Origin: Prochlorococcus sp. AG-402-N23
GTDB lineage: Bacteria > Cyanobacteriota > Cyanobacteriia > PCC-6307 > Cyanobiaceae
Direction: 5' to 3'
DNA: 64,000 nucleotides
Assembly: GCA_003216355.1 (NCBI GenBank)
Contig: QCIX01000002.1
Span: forward strand, 1 to 64,000
Shown: one piece after another, positions 47,010 through 55,358 of the stretch
How the letters are laid out: each line of letters begins with the position of its first letter
Position numbering within the stretch: the stretch's first letter is position 1
Position numbers and translations under genes: made by a program
Notes under the pieces: model-generated
What the model was told of the DNA's origin: nothing
The model's database searches: none
Seen by the model: the letters and a program-made list of their open reading frames with translations, nothing else

Positions 47010-48542
47010 TTATCTGATCTCAGTCTCTTTAGGAATCTTGTCATTATAAAGGTCAATAATTTTATCCACTACCTCATTAATTGAATATCCATCCGTAATA
47101 ATTTCTATTGCGTCATTCGCTTTTATTAGAGGTGAAATTTCCCTATTGGAATCTTCAAAATCTCTTTTCTTTAAAAGTTCTTTTAATGTATGAAGGTCTA
47201 TTTCTTGAGAGTCTTTACTATTTTTATCAGATTTTCTTCTTTTTGCTCTTTCATCGATGCTAGCAGTTAAAAATATTTTAAGTTCTGCATGAGGAAAAAC
47301 AGTAGTTCCTATATCTCTTCCCTCAGCTACAAGTCCGCCTGATGCTCCAATTTTTCTTTGTTCTTCTACTAAGAATTTTCTTACTTCTTTTATTGAGGAA
47401 ATTTTAGAAACGATGGAACTAATCTCTTGCGACCTAATTTCTTCAGTAACACAGTAGTTATTAACATAAACATCCTGATGTGAATTTGTATTCGACTTGA
47501 AAACTATAGATATATCTTTAAGAATATCCTGTAATTTTTTTTCTTTTTTATAATCAATATTTTCTTTTATCATAAGCCAACTCAATGCCCTATACATTGC
47601 GCCAGTATCTAAATATAAAAGTTTAAGTTTCTTAGCTATTGACTTTGTTACTGTACTTTTACCTGAACCTGCAGGACCATCAATTGCAATAATCGGTCTT
47701 CTTTTCATTAGAAAAACGTGATCAATTAATCTTGTCTCTCCACATTTTATCGCACCAGCCAATAACGTAATATTATCCTCAAGTCTTGCTTTTTGGAGTG
47801 TATGAGGGTGTAAATGTTCTAAATATTCAATTGAAATTTTTTTTGCTGATAGCTTCTTAATTATTTGGTTTAAATTGATCTTTTTATCTTGTTGAAAATT
47901 TGTTTTTGCTTCTAATAACTCACTTGAAAAAAACCTAATCAATTTTCTTTCGTTTTTTGATAAATGTACATTACGTGAACTTAAAGGAATTCCATCAAAA
48001 TCTCTTTGTGTAGGTATGGATTTAATAGCAACATTTAATTTCTTTCTAAGGACAAGATTTTTTAAAATTAAAAGTTGTTGCCAATCTTTTTCTCCTAAGT
48101 AAAGATTTTTTGGCTTGATGAGATTAAGTAATCTATAAACTACTGTACAAACGCCATCAAAATGTCCAATTCGATTTAATCCACATAATGCAGAAGATAA
48201 TTCTTTTGGAGCTTTTATGAATTTAATATTTTTATTATTCGGTGGATATATATCTTCATTACTTGGGATGAAGATAGCATCTGCGCCATTTGAAAAGGAG
48301 ATTTTTATATCATTATCAAGTGTTTTAGGGTAATTCTCTAAATCTAACTTGTTATCAAATTGAAGTGGATTAATAAAAATACTTACTAAATTAACATTAG
48401 AATTATCATTTTTTGCTGTTGATATTAGTTTAATATGACCATCATGAAGATTACCCATTGTTGGAATGAAATTAATTTCACTATTTATATTTCTCCTCCA
48501 ATTTTCTATTTCTTCAGTTTTCCTTATGATTACTTTCTTCAC
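47010..48542 (-). CDS. panC/cmk: Bifunctional pantothenate synthetase / cytidylate kinase
   Basis: N-terminal PanC (IPTMGNLHDGHIKLI) and C-terminal Cmk (PIIAIDGPAGSGKSTVTKSIAKKLKLLYLDTGAMYRALSW). Confidence 0.95.
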   Translation of the reverse strand: MKKVIIRKTEEIENWRRNINSEINFIPTMGNLHDGHIKLISTAKNDNSNVNLVSIFINPLQFDNKLDLENYPKTLDNDIKISFSNGADAIFIPSNEDIYPPNNKNIKFIKAPKELSSALCGLNRIGHFDGVCTVVYRLLNLIKPKNLYLGEKDWQQLLILKNLVLRKKLNVAIKSIPTQRDFDGIPLSSRNVHLSKNERKLIRFFSSELLEAKTNFQQDKKINLNQIIKKLSAKKISIEYLEHLHPHTLQKARLEDNITLLAGAIKCGETRLIDHVFLMKRRPIIAIDGPAGSGKSTVTKSIAKKLKLLYLDTGAMYRALSWLMIKENIDYKKEKKLQDILKDISIVFKSNTNSHQDVYVNNYCVTEEIRSQEISSIVSKISSIKEVRKFLVEEQRKIGASGGLVAEGRDIGTTVFPHAELKIFLTASIDERAKRRKSDKNSKDSQEIDLHTLKELLKKRDFEDSNREISPLIKANDAIEIITDGYSINEVVDKIIDLYNDKIPKETEIR

Positions 48543-48640
48543 TTTGTTTTTAAAAAATAAATCTATTTGATAAATAATTACTGGACAAAAGCAATCTTAG
48601 GAGGAATATCTATATAGGGAAAGTCTATCATTTTTATTTC

Positions 48641-49684
48641 ATGGATTACAAAACATCAGGTGTTGATATAGAAGCTGGGCGAGAATTTGTTACCGAAATT
48701 AAACAGGCAGTTGAAGGAACTCATACATCTAATGTGATTGAGGGTATTGGTGGGTTCGGAGGTTTGTTTAGAATTCCTATCGATAGTTTTAAAAAACCAG
48801 TTCTTGTTTCAGGGACTGATGGTGTTGGAACAAAATTAGAATTAGCTCAAAGTAAAAACTTTCACTTTGAGGTCGGTATTGATTTAGTTGCTATGTGCAT
48901 GAACGATATCATTACTAGTGGTGCAAAACCTTTATTTTTTCTAGATTATATTGCTACCGGTAAGCTTGATAAGAAACAATTATTGAGGGTTGTTCAGGGA
49001 ATTTCACATGGATGCGGAGAAAATAACTGTTCATTACTCGGCGGAGAAACTGCTGAAATGCCTGGATTTTATTCAAAAAATAAGTATGATCTTGCAGGAT
49101 TTTGTGTTGGAATAGTTGATGAGGATAAGCTTATTAATGGTAAAAAAGTCTCTGAAAATGACTTAATAATTGCTTTAAAAAGTAATGGAGTACATAGTAA
49201 CGGCTTTAGTTTAGTAAGGAAAATTATTCAAAACAATAATCAAATAGATAAAGAATTTGAAAAAGTTTCTCACTTAAATTTTTATGATGAGTTATTGAAA
49301 CCTACAAAAATTTACAATAATGTGATTAACCAAATGTTATCTGAAGATATAGAAATTAAAGCAATGTCTCATATAACTGGAGGAGGAATTCCAGAAAATT
49401 TACCAAGATGTATTCCTTCTGATTTTATTCCTTATATCAATACCAGTTCTTGGGAAATACCTATTTTATTTAAATTCCTAAAAGAGAAAGGAGCGATTCC
49501 TGAAAAAGATTTCTGGAATACTTTCAATCTTGGAGTGGGGTTTTGTTTAATTATTGATAAACAATTTAAGGACGCGATATTAAATATCTGCAAAGATCAT
49601 GAAATAGATAGTTGGGAGATTGGAAAAATAGTTCGAAAAAATGAATCAACAATTAGTAAATTTTTGCCAGAAATTTTAACTTAA
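48641..49684 (+). CDS. purM: Phosphoribosylformylglycinamidine cyclo-ligase
   Basis: GGFGGLFRIP; SGTDGVGTKLELA; GGETAEMPGFY. Confidence 0.97.
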   Translation: MDYKTSGVDIEAGREFVTEIKQAVEGTHTSNVIEGIGGFGGLFRIPIDSFKKPVLVSGTDGVGTKLELAQSKNFHFEVGIDLVAMCMNDIITSGAKPLFFLDYIATGKLDKKQLLRVVQGISHGCGENNCSLLGGETAEMPGFYSKNKYDLAGFCVGIVDEDKLINGKKVSENDLIIALKSNGVHSNGFSLVRKIIQNNNQIDKEFEKVSHLNFYDELLKPTKIYNNVINQMLSEDIEIKAMSHITGGGIPENLPRCIPSDFIPYINTSSWEIPILFKFLKEKGAIPEKDFWNTFNLGVGFCLIIDKQFKDAILNICKDHEIDSWEIGKIVRKNESTISKFLPEILT

Positions 49685-49816
49685 ATTTTTTCCTCTTTTT
49701 ATAATGAGTTTTAAAAAATTATTTTTTATACCCAAATGAAAAAGTTAGATGTAATATAATAAAATCACCGCCGAATTATATCGGAAGTTTAAGTATTAAG
49801 ATTTAACCTTTATTCA

Positions 49817-50461
49817 ATGCCCTTTGCAAATAATCAAAGAATTACACGTAGACGTAGTTCAGCTGGCCCTACACCTCCAAAAAGACCAATAGGTAATAAT
49901 TCTGAATCAATTGGTAGACAGGCTCAAGGCCCAAGACCAACTTTCTTGACACTAAGGGATCATGGGAAAGTTTTTGTCGCTGATTTACCTAATTTGTCCG
50001 ATGGTCAATTGGCGCATATTAGTAAAGAAGCTAATGAAGTTTTAAATAGTTTGGAAAAAAGACTTAGTGATCTTGAAAATGAACCTAATGTTAATAATCC
50101 GGAAAACGATACGCTAATAAAAGCCTCTACCAAAAGAGATGTCACACTGAGGTTTATTAAATCAATAGAAGAAGAACAAGAACATAGAAAGAATAATCCT
50201 GCTTTACGAGATGCTGCCTCTGAATCTTTACCGAGAACTTTTCTAGAAGTTGCTAGACATAGATTGCCTGGAGCAACTTTTGATTCACTACTTCGAGAGG
50301 CTCTTGAAGCTTGTTCAGTTGATGAGAGTACTGAAGAAAATCAAGTTATTGATGAGCCTAAAGAAACTGTAAAAATTATGGATATACCCTCTTCCAACAC
50401 AAATGCTTCACTTGTTGTTAGTATCGATTCAAGTGATGATTCCAAGAATGACTCTATTTGA
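49817..50461 (+). CDS. Hypothetical protein
   Basis: 214-aa ORF with basic Pro/Arg-rich N-terminus; RDHGKVFVADLPNLSDGQLAHISKEANEVL. Confidence 0.75.
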   Translation: MPFANNQRITRRRSSAGPTPPKRPIGNNSESIGRQAQGPRPTFLTLRDHGKVFVADLPNLSDGQLAHISKEANEVLNSLEKRLSDLENEPNVNNPENDTLIKASTKRDVTLRFIKSIEEEQEHRKNNPALRDAASESLPRTFLEVARHRLPGATFDSLLREALEACSVDESTEENQVIDEPKETVKIMDIPSSNTNASLVVSIDSSDDSKNDSI

Positions 50462-50615
50462 TTTAACACAAGAGTTAATAAGTTTTAAAGACCAAAATAA
50501 TTCAAAAATTAACCTTACTTCAGAGAAAGATCCTATTTTATGTAATCATTGCAAAAGGACTGCATCAAATGGTGTTAGATGTTTAGGAATGTGTGTAGCA
50601 GATAATGATTACTAA
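50448..50615 (+). CDS. Cys-rich microprotein, zinc-ribbon-like (start placed at ATG 50448)
   Basis: CNHCKRTASNGVRCLGMCVADNDY (CX2C-X9-CX3C); overlaps preceding gene by 14 nt. Confidence 0.6.
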   Translation: MTLFDLTQELISFKDQNNSKINLTSEKDPILCNHCKRTASNGVRCLGMCVADNDY

Positions 50616-50675
50616 AATAATAAATTCATTTAATTTTATTTATTATTCACTTATATATTATTGAAGGGATAATTT

Positions 50676-51059
50676 CTATTTCTTGGAATTTCTCAAAGGT
50701 ATAAAATATATAATTAAACAACCAAATGGATTAATTATATTTAAGAAAGTCCAATACCATTTTGCTCCTGCAGACCTTAAACATCTGACTGTAAAAGGAA
50801 TTTGCACAACAATACTACCAATTAGATAAATTGCACGAAATATTGCTAATAACTGATAGATAACGGTAATTACTTCTGAGAGAATACCAATTTCTATAGT
50901 TGAATATTGGATATTAAGGAGAACGTTTTTGAAAAGAGATGAGACGATAATTATTAGATAATGTAATGAATAATATTCTAAAAATTCTTTTTTGGATGAT
51001 TCCCCTTTATATTTAAAACCTTGTCTCCAAACTGTTTTAAGTAAATTTAGATATTTCAT
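50676..51059 (-). CDS. Small membrane protein, DUF805-like, copy A
   Basis: 127 aa, hydrophobic; N- and C-terminal segments nearly identical to 52247..52645. Confidence 0.75.
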   Translation of the reverse strand: MKYLNLLKTVWRQGFKYKGESSKKEFLEYYSLHYLIIIVSSLFKNVLLNIQYSTIEIGILSEVITVIYQLLAIFRAIYLIGSIVVQIPFTVRCLRSAGAKWYWTFLNIINPFGCLIIYFIPLRNSKK

Positions 51060-51152
51060 TTTAAGTTGTGAATAATATTTATTATCTAATTTATATTTTT
51101 TTAAAAAACAGTTTTTAAAAATTTAATTTAAGTTATTTAGTAAAAGATGTAA

Positions 51153-51174
51153 GTTGTAATAAATTTATTGCGAT
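51153..51174. repeat. Near-palindrome, copy A
   Basis: GTTGTAATAAATTTATTGCGAT; counterpart of 52740..52761. Confidence 0.6.
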
Positions 51175-51217
51175 AATGTAAAGAAGGCAGAATTTCTCTA
51201 AAGAAAAACAACAAAAC

Positions 51218-51237
51218 TTACCATCCACTTACAGTCC
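51218..51237 (+). repeat. TTACCATCC-AC-TTACAGTCC (degenerate paired motif)
   Basis: 11-bp-period pair, second unit diverged. Confidence 0.55.
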
Positions 51238-51326
51238 TATTTTTTTAAGCATTTAATGAATAACAAATATTCAAAACTTAAGGTATTGGAGGGGTTTATA
51301 GGGAATTTTGTAGACAAAATAAAGAA

Positions 51327-51360
51327 GGCGGCACCCAGATTCGAACAGGGTGATAAACGG
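51327..51360 (-). pseudogene. tRNA-Cys 3'-end remnant (acceptor 3' strand + T-arm)
   Basis: GGCGGCACCCAGATTCGAAC is identical to 52914..52933 within tRNA-Cys; D-arm, anticodon arm and 5' acceptor strand are absent. Confidence 0.85.
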
Positions 51361-51406
51361 TAAAAAGTTAGTCATGACAGAGGTTTTTAGGAGGTAAAAT
51401 TGTATG

Positions 51407-51426
51407 TTACCATCCGCTTACCATCC
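51407..51426 (+). repeat. TTACCATCC-GC-TTACCATCC, perfect pair with 11-bp period
   Basis: Direct reading. Confidence 0.8.
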
Positions 51427-51485
51427 AAGAAAAATATAAGAATATTAATCATCAAGGAATAAATTATGACATCTTTGAGTGTTAT

Positions 51486-51494
51486 GGATGGTAA
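51486..51494 (-). repeat. Single inverted TTACCATCC motif (GGATGGTAA on + strand)
   Basis: Direct reading. Confidence 0.5.
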
Positions 51495-51613
51495 GTTGAT
51501 GTAGAATTTAGATCAATATTTTGCGGCACTCTATAAATTTTTTAAGTTGTATTTAAAAGAAAAAGTTGTAAAATCTGATCAAATATTTGCTGCATATATT
51601 TTAAGAATTTATA

Positions 51614-52222
51614 ATGAATTTCAAATTTCCAAATAAAATAACTTATAAAGAATTCTGGAATATTTACTCAAAATCATTTCTTTTTTTAGAAATTAGTTTT
51701 TTAACCCTTCAAATGTTGACTTGGAAATATCCAACAAATAATTACGGAAAAACAATTCCAAAATTGATGAAAGAGACTCCCCCTATTCTTGGTGCAATTG
51801 GACGTCGAAATTTTGATAACAACCCATATATTTATGGTGGTAAATTTTATCTTTCAATATTAATAATAATTTCCATTATTATTTTTATACCTTTTCTTTA
51901 TACTCTTGTTCGAAGAAGAGTAAGAGATATGGGAATCGATCCTTTTTTTACATATATTTTTTATTTACCATTATTAACTGTATCTATTACGGGTATAAGT
52001 GTGATGTTTAAATCTGTTGAAGTTTTTTTAAATCAATGTTGTACTGGTGTTTGGATTGATAATGTTTACTATAATTTAGATCTTTATAGATCTCTAACTA
52101 TTAAAGAATGGATTTTTAGTGATCCTCCTAGTAATGTTACTTGGTTTCACTTTAGGGCATTTGTCATAATAATTTCTTTACTATGTATCCCTTATTTAAT
52201 TATGGTTCGTACAAAAGATTAA
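51614..52222 (+). CDS. Membrane protein, possibly DUF805-like, cargo between tRNA remnant and tRNA-Cys
   Basis: 202 aa, several TM segments; YTLVRRRVRDMGIDPFFTYIFYLPLL resembles a DUF805-type R-x-RD-x-G motif. Confidence 0.65.
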   Translation: MNFKFPNKITYKEFWNIYSKSFLFLEISFLTLQMLTWKYPTNNYGKTIPKLMKETPPILGAIGRRNFDNNPYIYGGKFYLSILIIISIIIFIPFLYTLVRRRVRDMGIDPFFTYIFYLPLLTVSITGISVMFKSVEVFLNQCCTGVWIDNVYYNLDLYRSLTIKEWIFSDPPSNVTWFHFRAFVIIISLLCIPYLIMVRTKD

Positions 52223-52246
52223 TATCATTTTTTAAAGATATAGTTT

Positions 52247-52645
52247 TTACTTTTTTGAAATTCTTAAAGGTATAAAATATATAATCAAACAACCAAGTGG
52301 ATTAATTATATTTAAAAAAGTCCAGTACCATTTTGCTCCAACATACCTTAAACATCTAACAGTAAAAGAAATTTGCACAAAAATACTTCCAAATCTATAA
52401 AGGAAACTAAATAATTCGAATGTTTTTACGAAAACATTCAGTAATTCAGATACGATACCTATCTCAACATCGTCCTTCAAATAAAAACTTTCTTCAATAT
52501 TTAAAAGAATTCTTCCAAGAATGGAAATCACTATAATAATTAAATAGTGCGTTAAATAATATTCTAAGAATTCTTTTTTGGATGACTCCCCTTTATAGTT
52601 AAAACCTTTACTCCAAACTGTTTTAAGTAAATTTAAATATTTCAT
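52247..52645 (-). CDS. Small membrane protein, DUF805-like, copy B
   Basis: 132 aa; MKYLNLLKTVW..GF.YKGESSKKEFLEYY and TVRCLR..GAKWYWTFLNIINP.GCLIIYFIPLR.SKK shared with copy A. Confidence 0.75.
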   Translation of the reverse strand: MKYLNLLKTVWSKGFNYKGESSKKEFLEYYLTHYLIIIVISILGRILLNIEESFYLKDDVEIGIVSELLNVFVKTFELFSFLYRFGSIFVQISFTVRCLRYVGAKWYWTFLNIINPLGCLIIYFIPLRISKK

Positions 52646-52739
52646 TTTAAGTTGTTATTAATATTAATTATCTCATTAATATGTTTTGAAGGAAACTTTT
52701 TAAAAAAACTCAATTTAAGTTTTTTAGTAAAAGAAGTAA

Positions 52740-52761
52740 ATCGTAATAAATTTATTGCGAT
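52740..52761. repeat. 22-bp near-perfect palindrome
   Basis: ATCGTAATAAA|TTTATTGCGAT; only one T/G pair breaks symmetry. Confidence 0.7.
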
Positions 52762-52805
52762 AATGTAAAGAAGGTATAAATTCACTACCAAAAACAACCC
52801 TTAAC

Positions 52806-52825
52806 TTACCATCCACTTACCATCC
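52806..52825 (+). repeat. TTACCATCC-AC-TTACCATCC, perfect pair with 11-bp period
   Basis: Direct reading. Confidence 0.8.
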
Positions 52826-52912
52826 CATTTTTTAAGCATTAGATGAATAACAAATATTCAAAACTTAAGATACTGGAACGAGTTACAGGGAATTTTTTTG
52901 ACAAAATTAAAA

Positions 52913-52983
52913 AGGCGGCACCCAGATTCGAACTGGGGATAAAGGATTTGCAATCCTCTGCCTTACCACTTGGCCATGCCGCC
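52913..52983 (-). tRNA. tRNA-Cys (GCA)
   Basis: Acceptor GGCGGCA/TGCCGCC, anticodon arm GAGGA-TTGCAAA-TCCTT, T-arm CCCAG-TTCGAAT-CTGGG. Confidence 0.96.
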
Positions 52984-53025
52984 CAAAAAGATTCGATTGA
53001 GTCTTTTTATGATCTTAACAGTAAG

Positions 53026-54258
53026 GTGTCTCATTCTCTATTATTTATATGCAATGGTCATGGAGAAGATGTAATTGCTTCGGAACTAATAAAAAGGTTA
53101 CTAAAAAAAATAAAAAATAAAAATATTGAAGTTTTGCCCTTAGTAGGAAATGGAGATGTATTTAATTCCATAAAATCAAAGAATTTTCGTAAAATAGGAT
53201 ATTTAAAAGAGCTGCCTAGTGGAGGTTTTAGTAATCAAAGTCTGAAGGGATTTGTGCTTGATTTGTTTGCAGGATTTTTGATCGATAATTTGAGAAATTT
53301 TCTATTAGTAAAACAGAAGTCAAAACATAACTGCAAAATTATTGCAGTAGGCGATTTTTTGCCATTACTTTACGCTTGGAGTTCAGAATGCGAATTTAGT
53401 TTCATTGGAACTCCTAAAAGTGACCATACTTGGAGTAGTGGCCCAGGTTGGAATTTAAGCGATTTTTATCATAAGTTGAAAGGTTCTGAATGGGATCCAT
53501 GGGAAATGTTTTTAATGAAATCTCCAAGATGTAAAAATTTAATTATGAGAGATGAAATTACAGCTAATAATTTGAATAAAAAAAATATTGATGCAAAATA
53601 CTTTGGTAATCCAATGATGGATTTTGTTAATACAACAAACGAGAAGATATCAAATATTATTTCTTTTAAAAGAATTATTTTAATAGTTGGAAGTAGATAC
53701 CCTGAAGCTCTTAAAAATCTTGATAATTTTCTTCATTGTTTGCAAGATTTTGATTTATTAGAGGATTTGGTAATACTTTTGCCTTTGAGCATTAATGCAA
53801 ATGTGATTCAAATTCAAAGTTATTTAAATAAATATGGTTTTATAAAACAGAGTAAAGTTAAATTTCTAATTGATGAAGATTCATTATGGAAAAAGAAAGA
53901 TCAATATGTAGTGATCGGAAAAGGTAAATTCAATTCATGGGCCAATATGGCAGAAGTTGGCTTGTCTAATGCAGGAACTGCTACAGAGCAAATTGCTGGC
54001 CTTGGAATTCCGTCTCTTTCTATTCCAGGACCAGGACCCCAATTTACAAAATCATTTGCGAAAAGGCAATCAAGATTATTGGGAGGTAGTGTTTTAGTTT
54101 GTAAGAACAAAAAAATTCTTTTAAATCGTTTAAAATTACTTTTGAAAGGAAAAGATGATAGGTTAGAACAAGCAAGAATTGGGAAAAAAAGAATGGGAGC
54201 ATCCGGAGCAAGTAAGAAAATCGTAGATTCCATAAATCTCCATTTGTTATCTTGGTAA
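53026..54258 (+). CDS. Lipid-A-disaccharide synthase (LpxB)-related glycosyltransferase-like protein; start placed at GTG 53026
   Basis: LLFICNGHGEDVIASELI; GLSNAGTATEQIAGLGIPSLSIPGPGPQFT; listed ORF extension to 52843 runs through the tRNA. Confidence 0.75.
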   Translation: MSHSLLFICNGHGEDVIASELIKRLLKKIKNKNIEVLPLVGNGDVFNSIKSKNFRKIGYLKELPSGGFSNQSLKGFVLDLFAGFLIDNLRNFLLVKQKSKHNCKIIAVGDFLPLLYAWSSECEFSFIGTPKSDHTWSSGPGWNLSDFYHKLKGSEWDPWEMFLMKSPRCKNLIMRDEITANNLNKKNIDAKYFGNPMMDFVNTTNEKISNIISFKRIILIVGSRYPEALKNLDNFLHCLQDFDLLEDLVILLPLSINANVIQIQSYLNKYGFIKQSKVKFLIDEDSLWKKKDQYVVIGKGKFNSWANMAEVGLSNAGTATEQIAGLGIPSLSIPGPGPQFTKSFAKRQSRLLGGSVLVCKNKKILLNRLKLLLKGKDDRLEQARIGKKRMGASGASKKIVDSINLHLLSW

Positions 54259-54290
54259 ATGGCACTAGCTTATTAATTATTAATTCCTTC

Positions 54291-54557
54291 ATGTATCCAA
54301 TAAATGATCGGCAATATCTAAAAATTTGTGCAGAGATTGCAAAACTTATGAGTATAAGCTTATCTTCTGCTAAGAAGAAAGTAGAAATTCAAATTGCAAA
54401 AGAAGGCTCGAAAACTATTCAAGAAAAAATACAAGTTGCCCAAAATGTTTTAAAAATTTGTACAAAAAATGATGGAGATAAATTAAGTTCTTCAAGAATA
54501 CTTGATAAGCTTATGGAAACTCTTGATGGTGAAGATAATTTTTTAACTGAAGATTGA
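54291..54557 (+). CDS. Hypothetical protein (start placed at ATG 54291)
   Basis: MYPINDRQYLKICAEIAKLMSISLSSAKKKVEIQIAKEG; coding-like. Confidence 0.7.
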   Translation: MYPINDRQYLKICAEIAKLMSISLSSAKKKVEIQIAKEGSKTIQEKIQVAQNVLKICTKNDGDKLSSSRILDKLMETLDGEDNFLTED

Positions 54558-54560
54558 TAC

Positions 54561-55196
54561 TTAATGCTCAAATATATTTGAGAATTTTAGTATGTCTAAA
54601 TCAGCATGTACAGAAACTGTTTCAAAACATTTTTGAGCTAATTCATATCTATTCTCTCTTTCTAAGATAACTTTTAATTTATGCATAGCTTCAATTAAAT
54701 ATCTAACATCATTTGCTGCATAATCTAGTTGATCTTTTGTTAAATCTTCGTTGCTACCCCAATCACTACTTTGCGAGCTTTTGTCCAGTTCTATATCTAA
54801 CAATTCATTAATTAAATCCTTTAAACCGTGTTTATTTGTATAAGTTCTTGCCAACTTACTAGCAATTTTTGTACAAAAAATATTTTTTGTATTAATTTCA
54901 AGATTGCATTTTAGAGCTGCTATATCAAATCTCGCATAGTGAAATATTTTAGTAATTTTTTCATCTTCAAGAAGCGCTTTTAAATAAGGTGAAGACGATG
55001 TATTAAGTTCGATTTTTACACAGGATGTTCTTTTAAATTCATTGCATATTTGTACTAAACAGAGTCTATCTCTTCCATGAATTAAACCCATTGCTTCAGT
55101 GTCAATAGCTAGGTAGGATGATTTTTTGTAAAGATTGTATAAATCTACTGTTAAATCGCTATAAAGGAAATCAATATTTTTATTTTCAATAGTCAT
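54561..55196 (-). CDS. rnd: Ribonuclease D-like 3'-5' exonuclease
   Basis: YLAIDTEAMGLIHGRDRLCLVQI; FHYARFDIAAL; QLDYAANDVRYL (DEDDy motifs). Confidence 0.92.
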   Translation of the reverse strand: MTIENKNIDFLYSDLTVDLYNLYKKSSYLAIDTEAMGLIHGRDRLCLVQICNEFKRTSCVKIELNTSSSPYLKALLEDEKITKIFHYARFDIAALKCNLEINTKNIFCTKIASKLARTYTNKHGLKDLINELLDIELDKSSQSSDWGSNEDLTKDQLDYAANDVRYLIEAMHKLKVILERENRYELAQKCFETVSVHADLDILKFSNIFEH

Positions 55197-55358
55197 TTTT
55201 AATAAGTATTTAATGTAATTTAAAATTTAGAATATTACTTAAAATTTATTAAATTAAGAATTTTTATCTAATAGGAATATTTTACAGAATAATTCGAAAA
55301 AATTATAATATGATGTAACTTTAATTGTTATTCTCGAGTTACTAGAAAAAATTATTTA

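Larger units (their letters stand above)
50676..51360. repeat. Direct repeat unit, copy A (membrane gene + near-palindrome + TTACCATCC-like motif + tRNA-Cys 3' remnant)
   Basis: Read side by side with 52247..52950; same element order, interrupted high identity. Confidence 0.85.
52247..52950. repeat. Direct repeat unit, copy B (ends inside intact tRNA-Cys)
   Basis: Counterpart of 50676..51360. Confidence 0.85.

Noticed and set aside
51218-51426. TTACCATCC motifs as DnaA boxes / origin signal
   Set aside because: Do not match TTATNCACA; no dnaA/dnaN in the window, and the tRNA context gives a better explanation.
52843-53025. N-terminal extension of the 471-aa ORF
   Set aside because: Overlaps tRNA-Cys and the duplicated non-coding repeat; start moved to ~53026.
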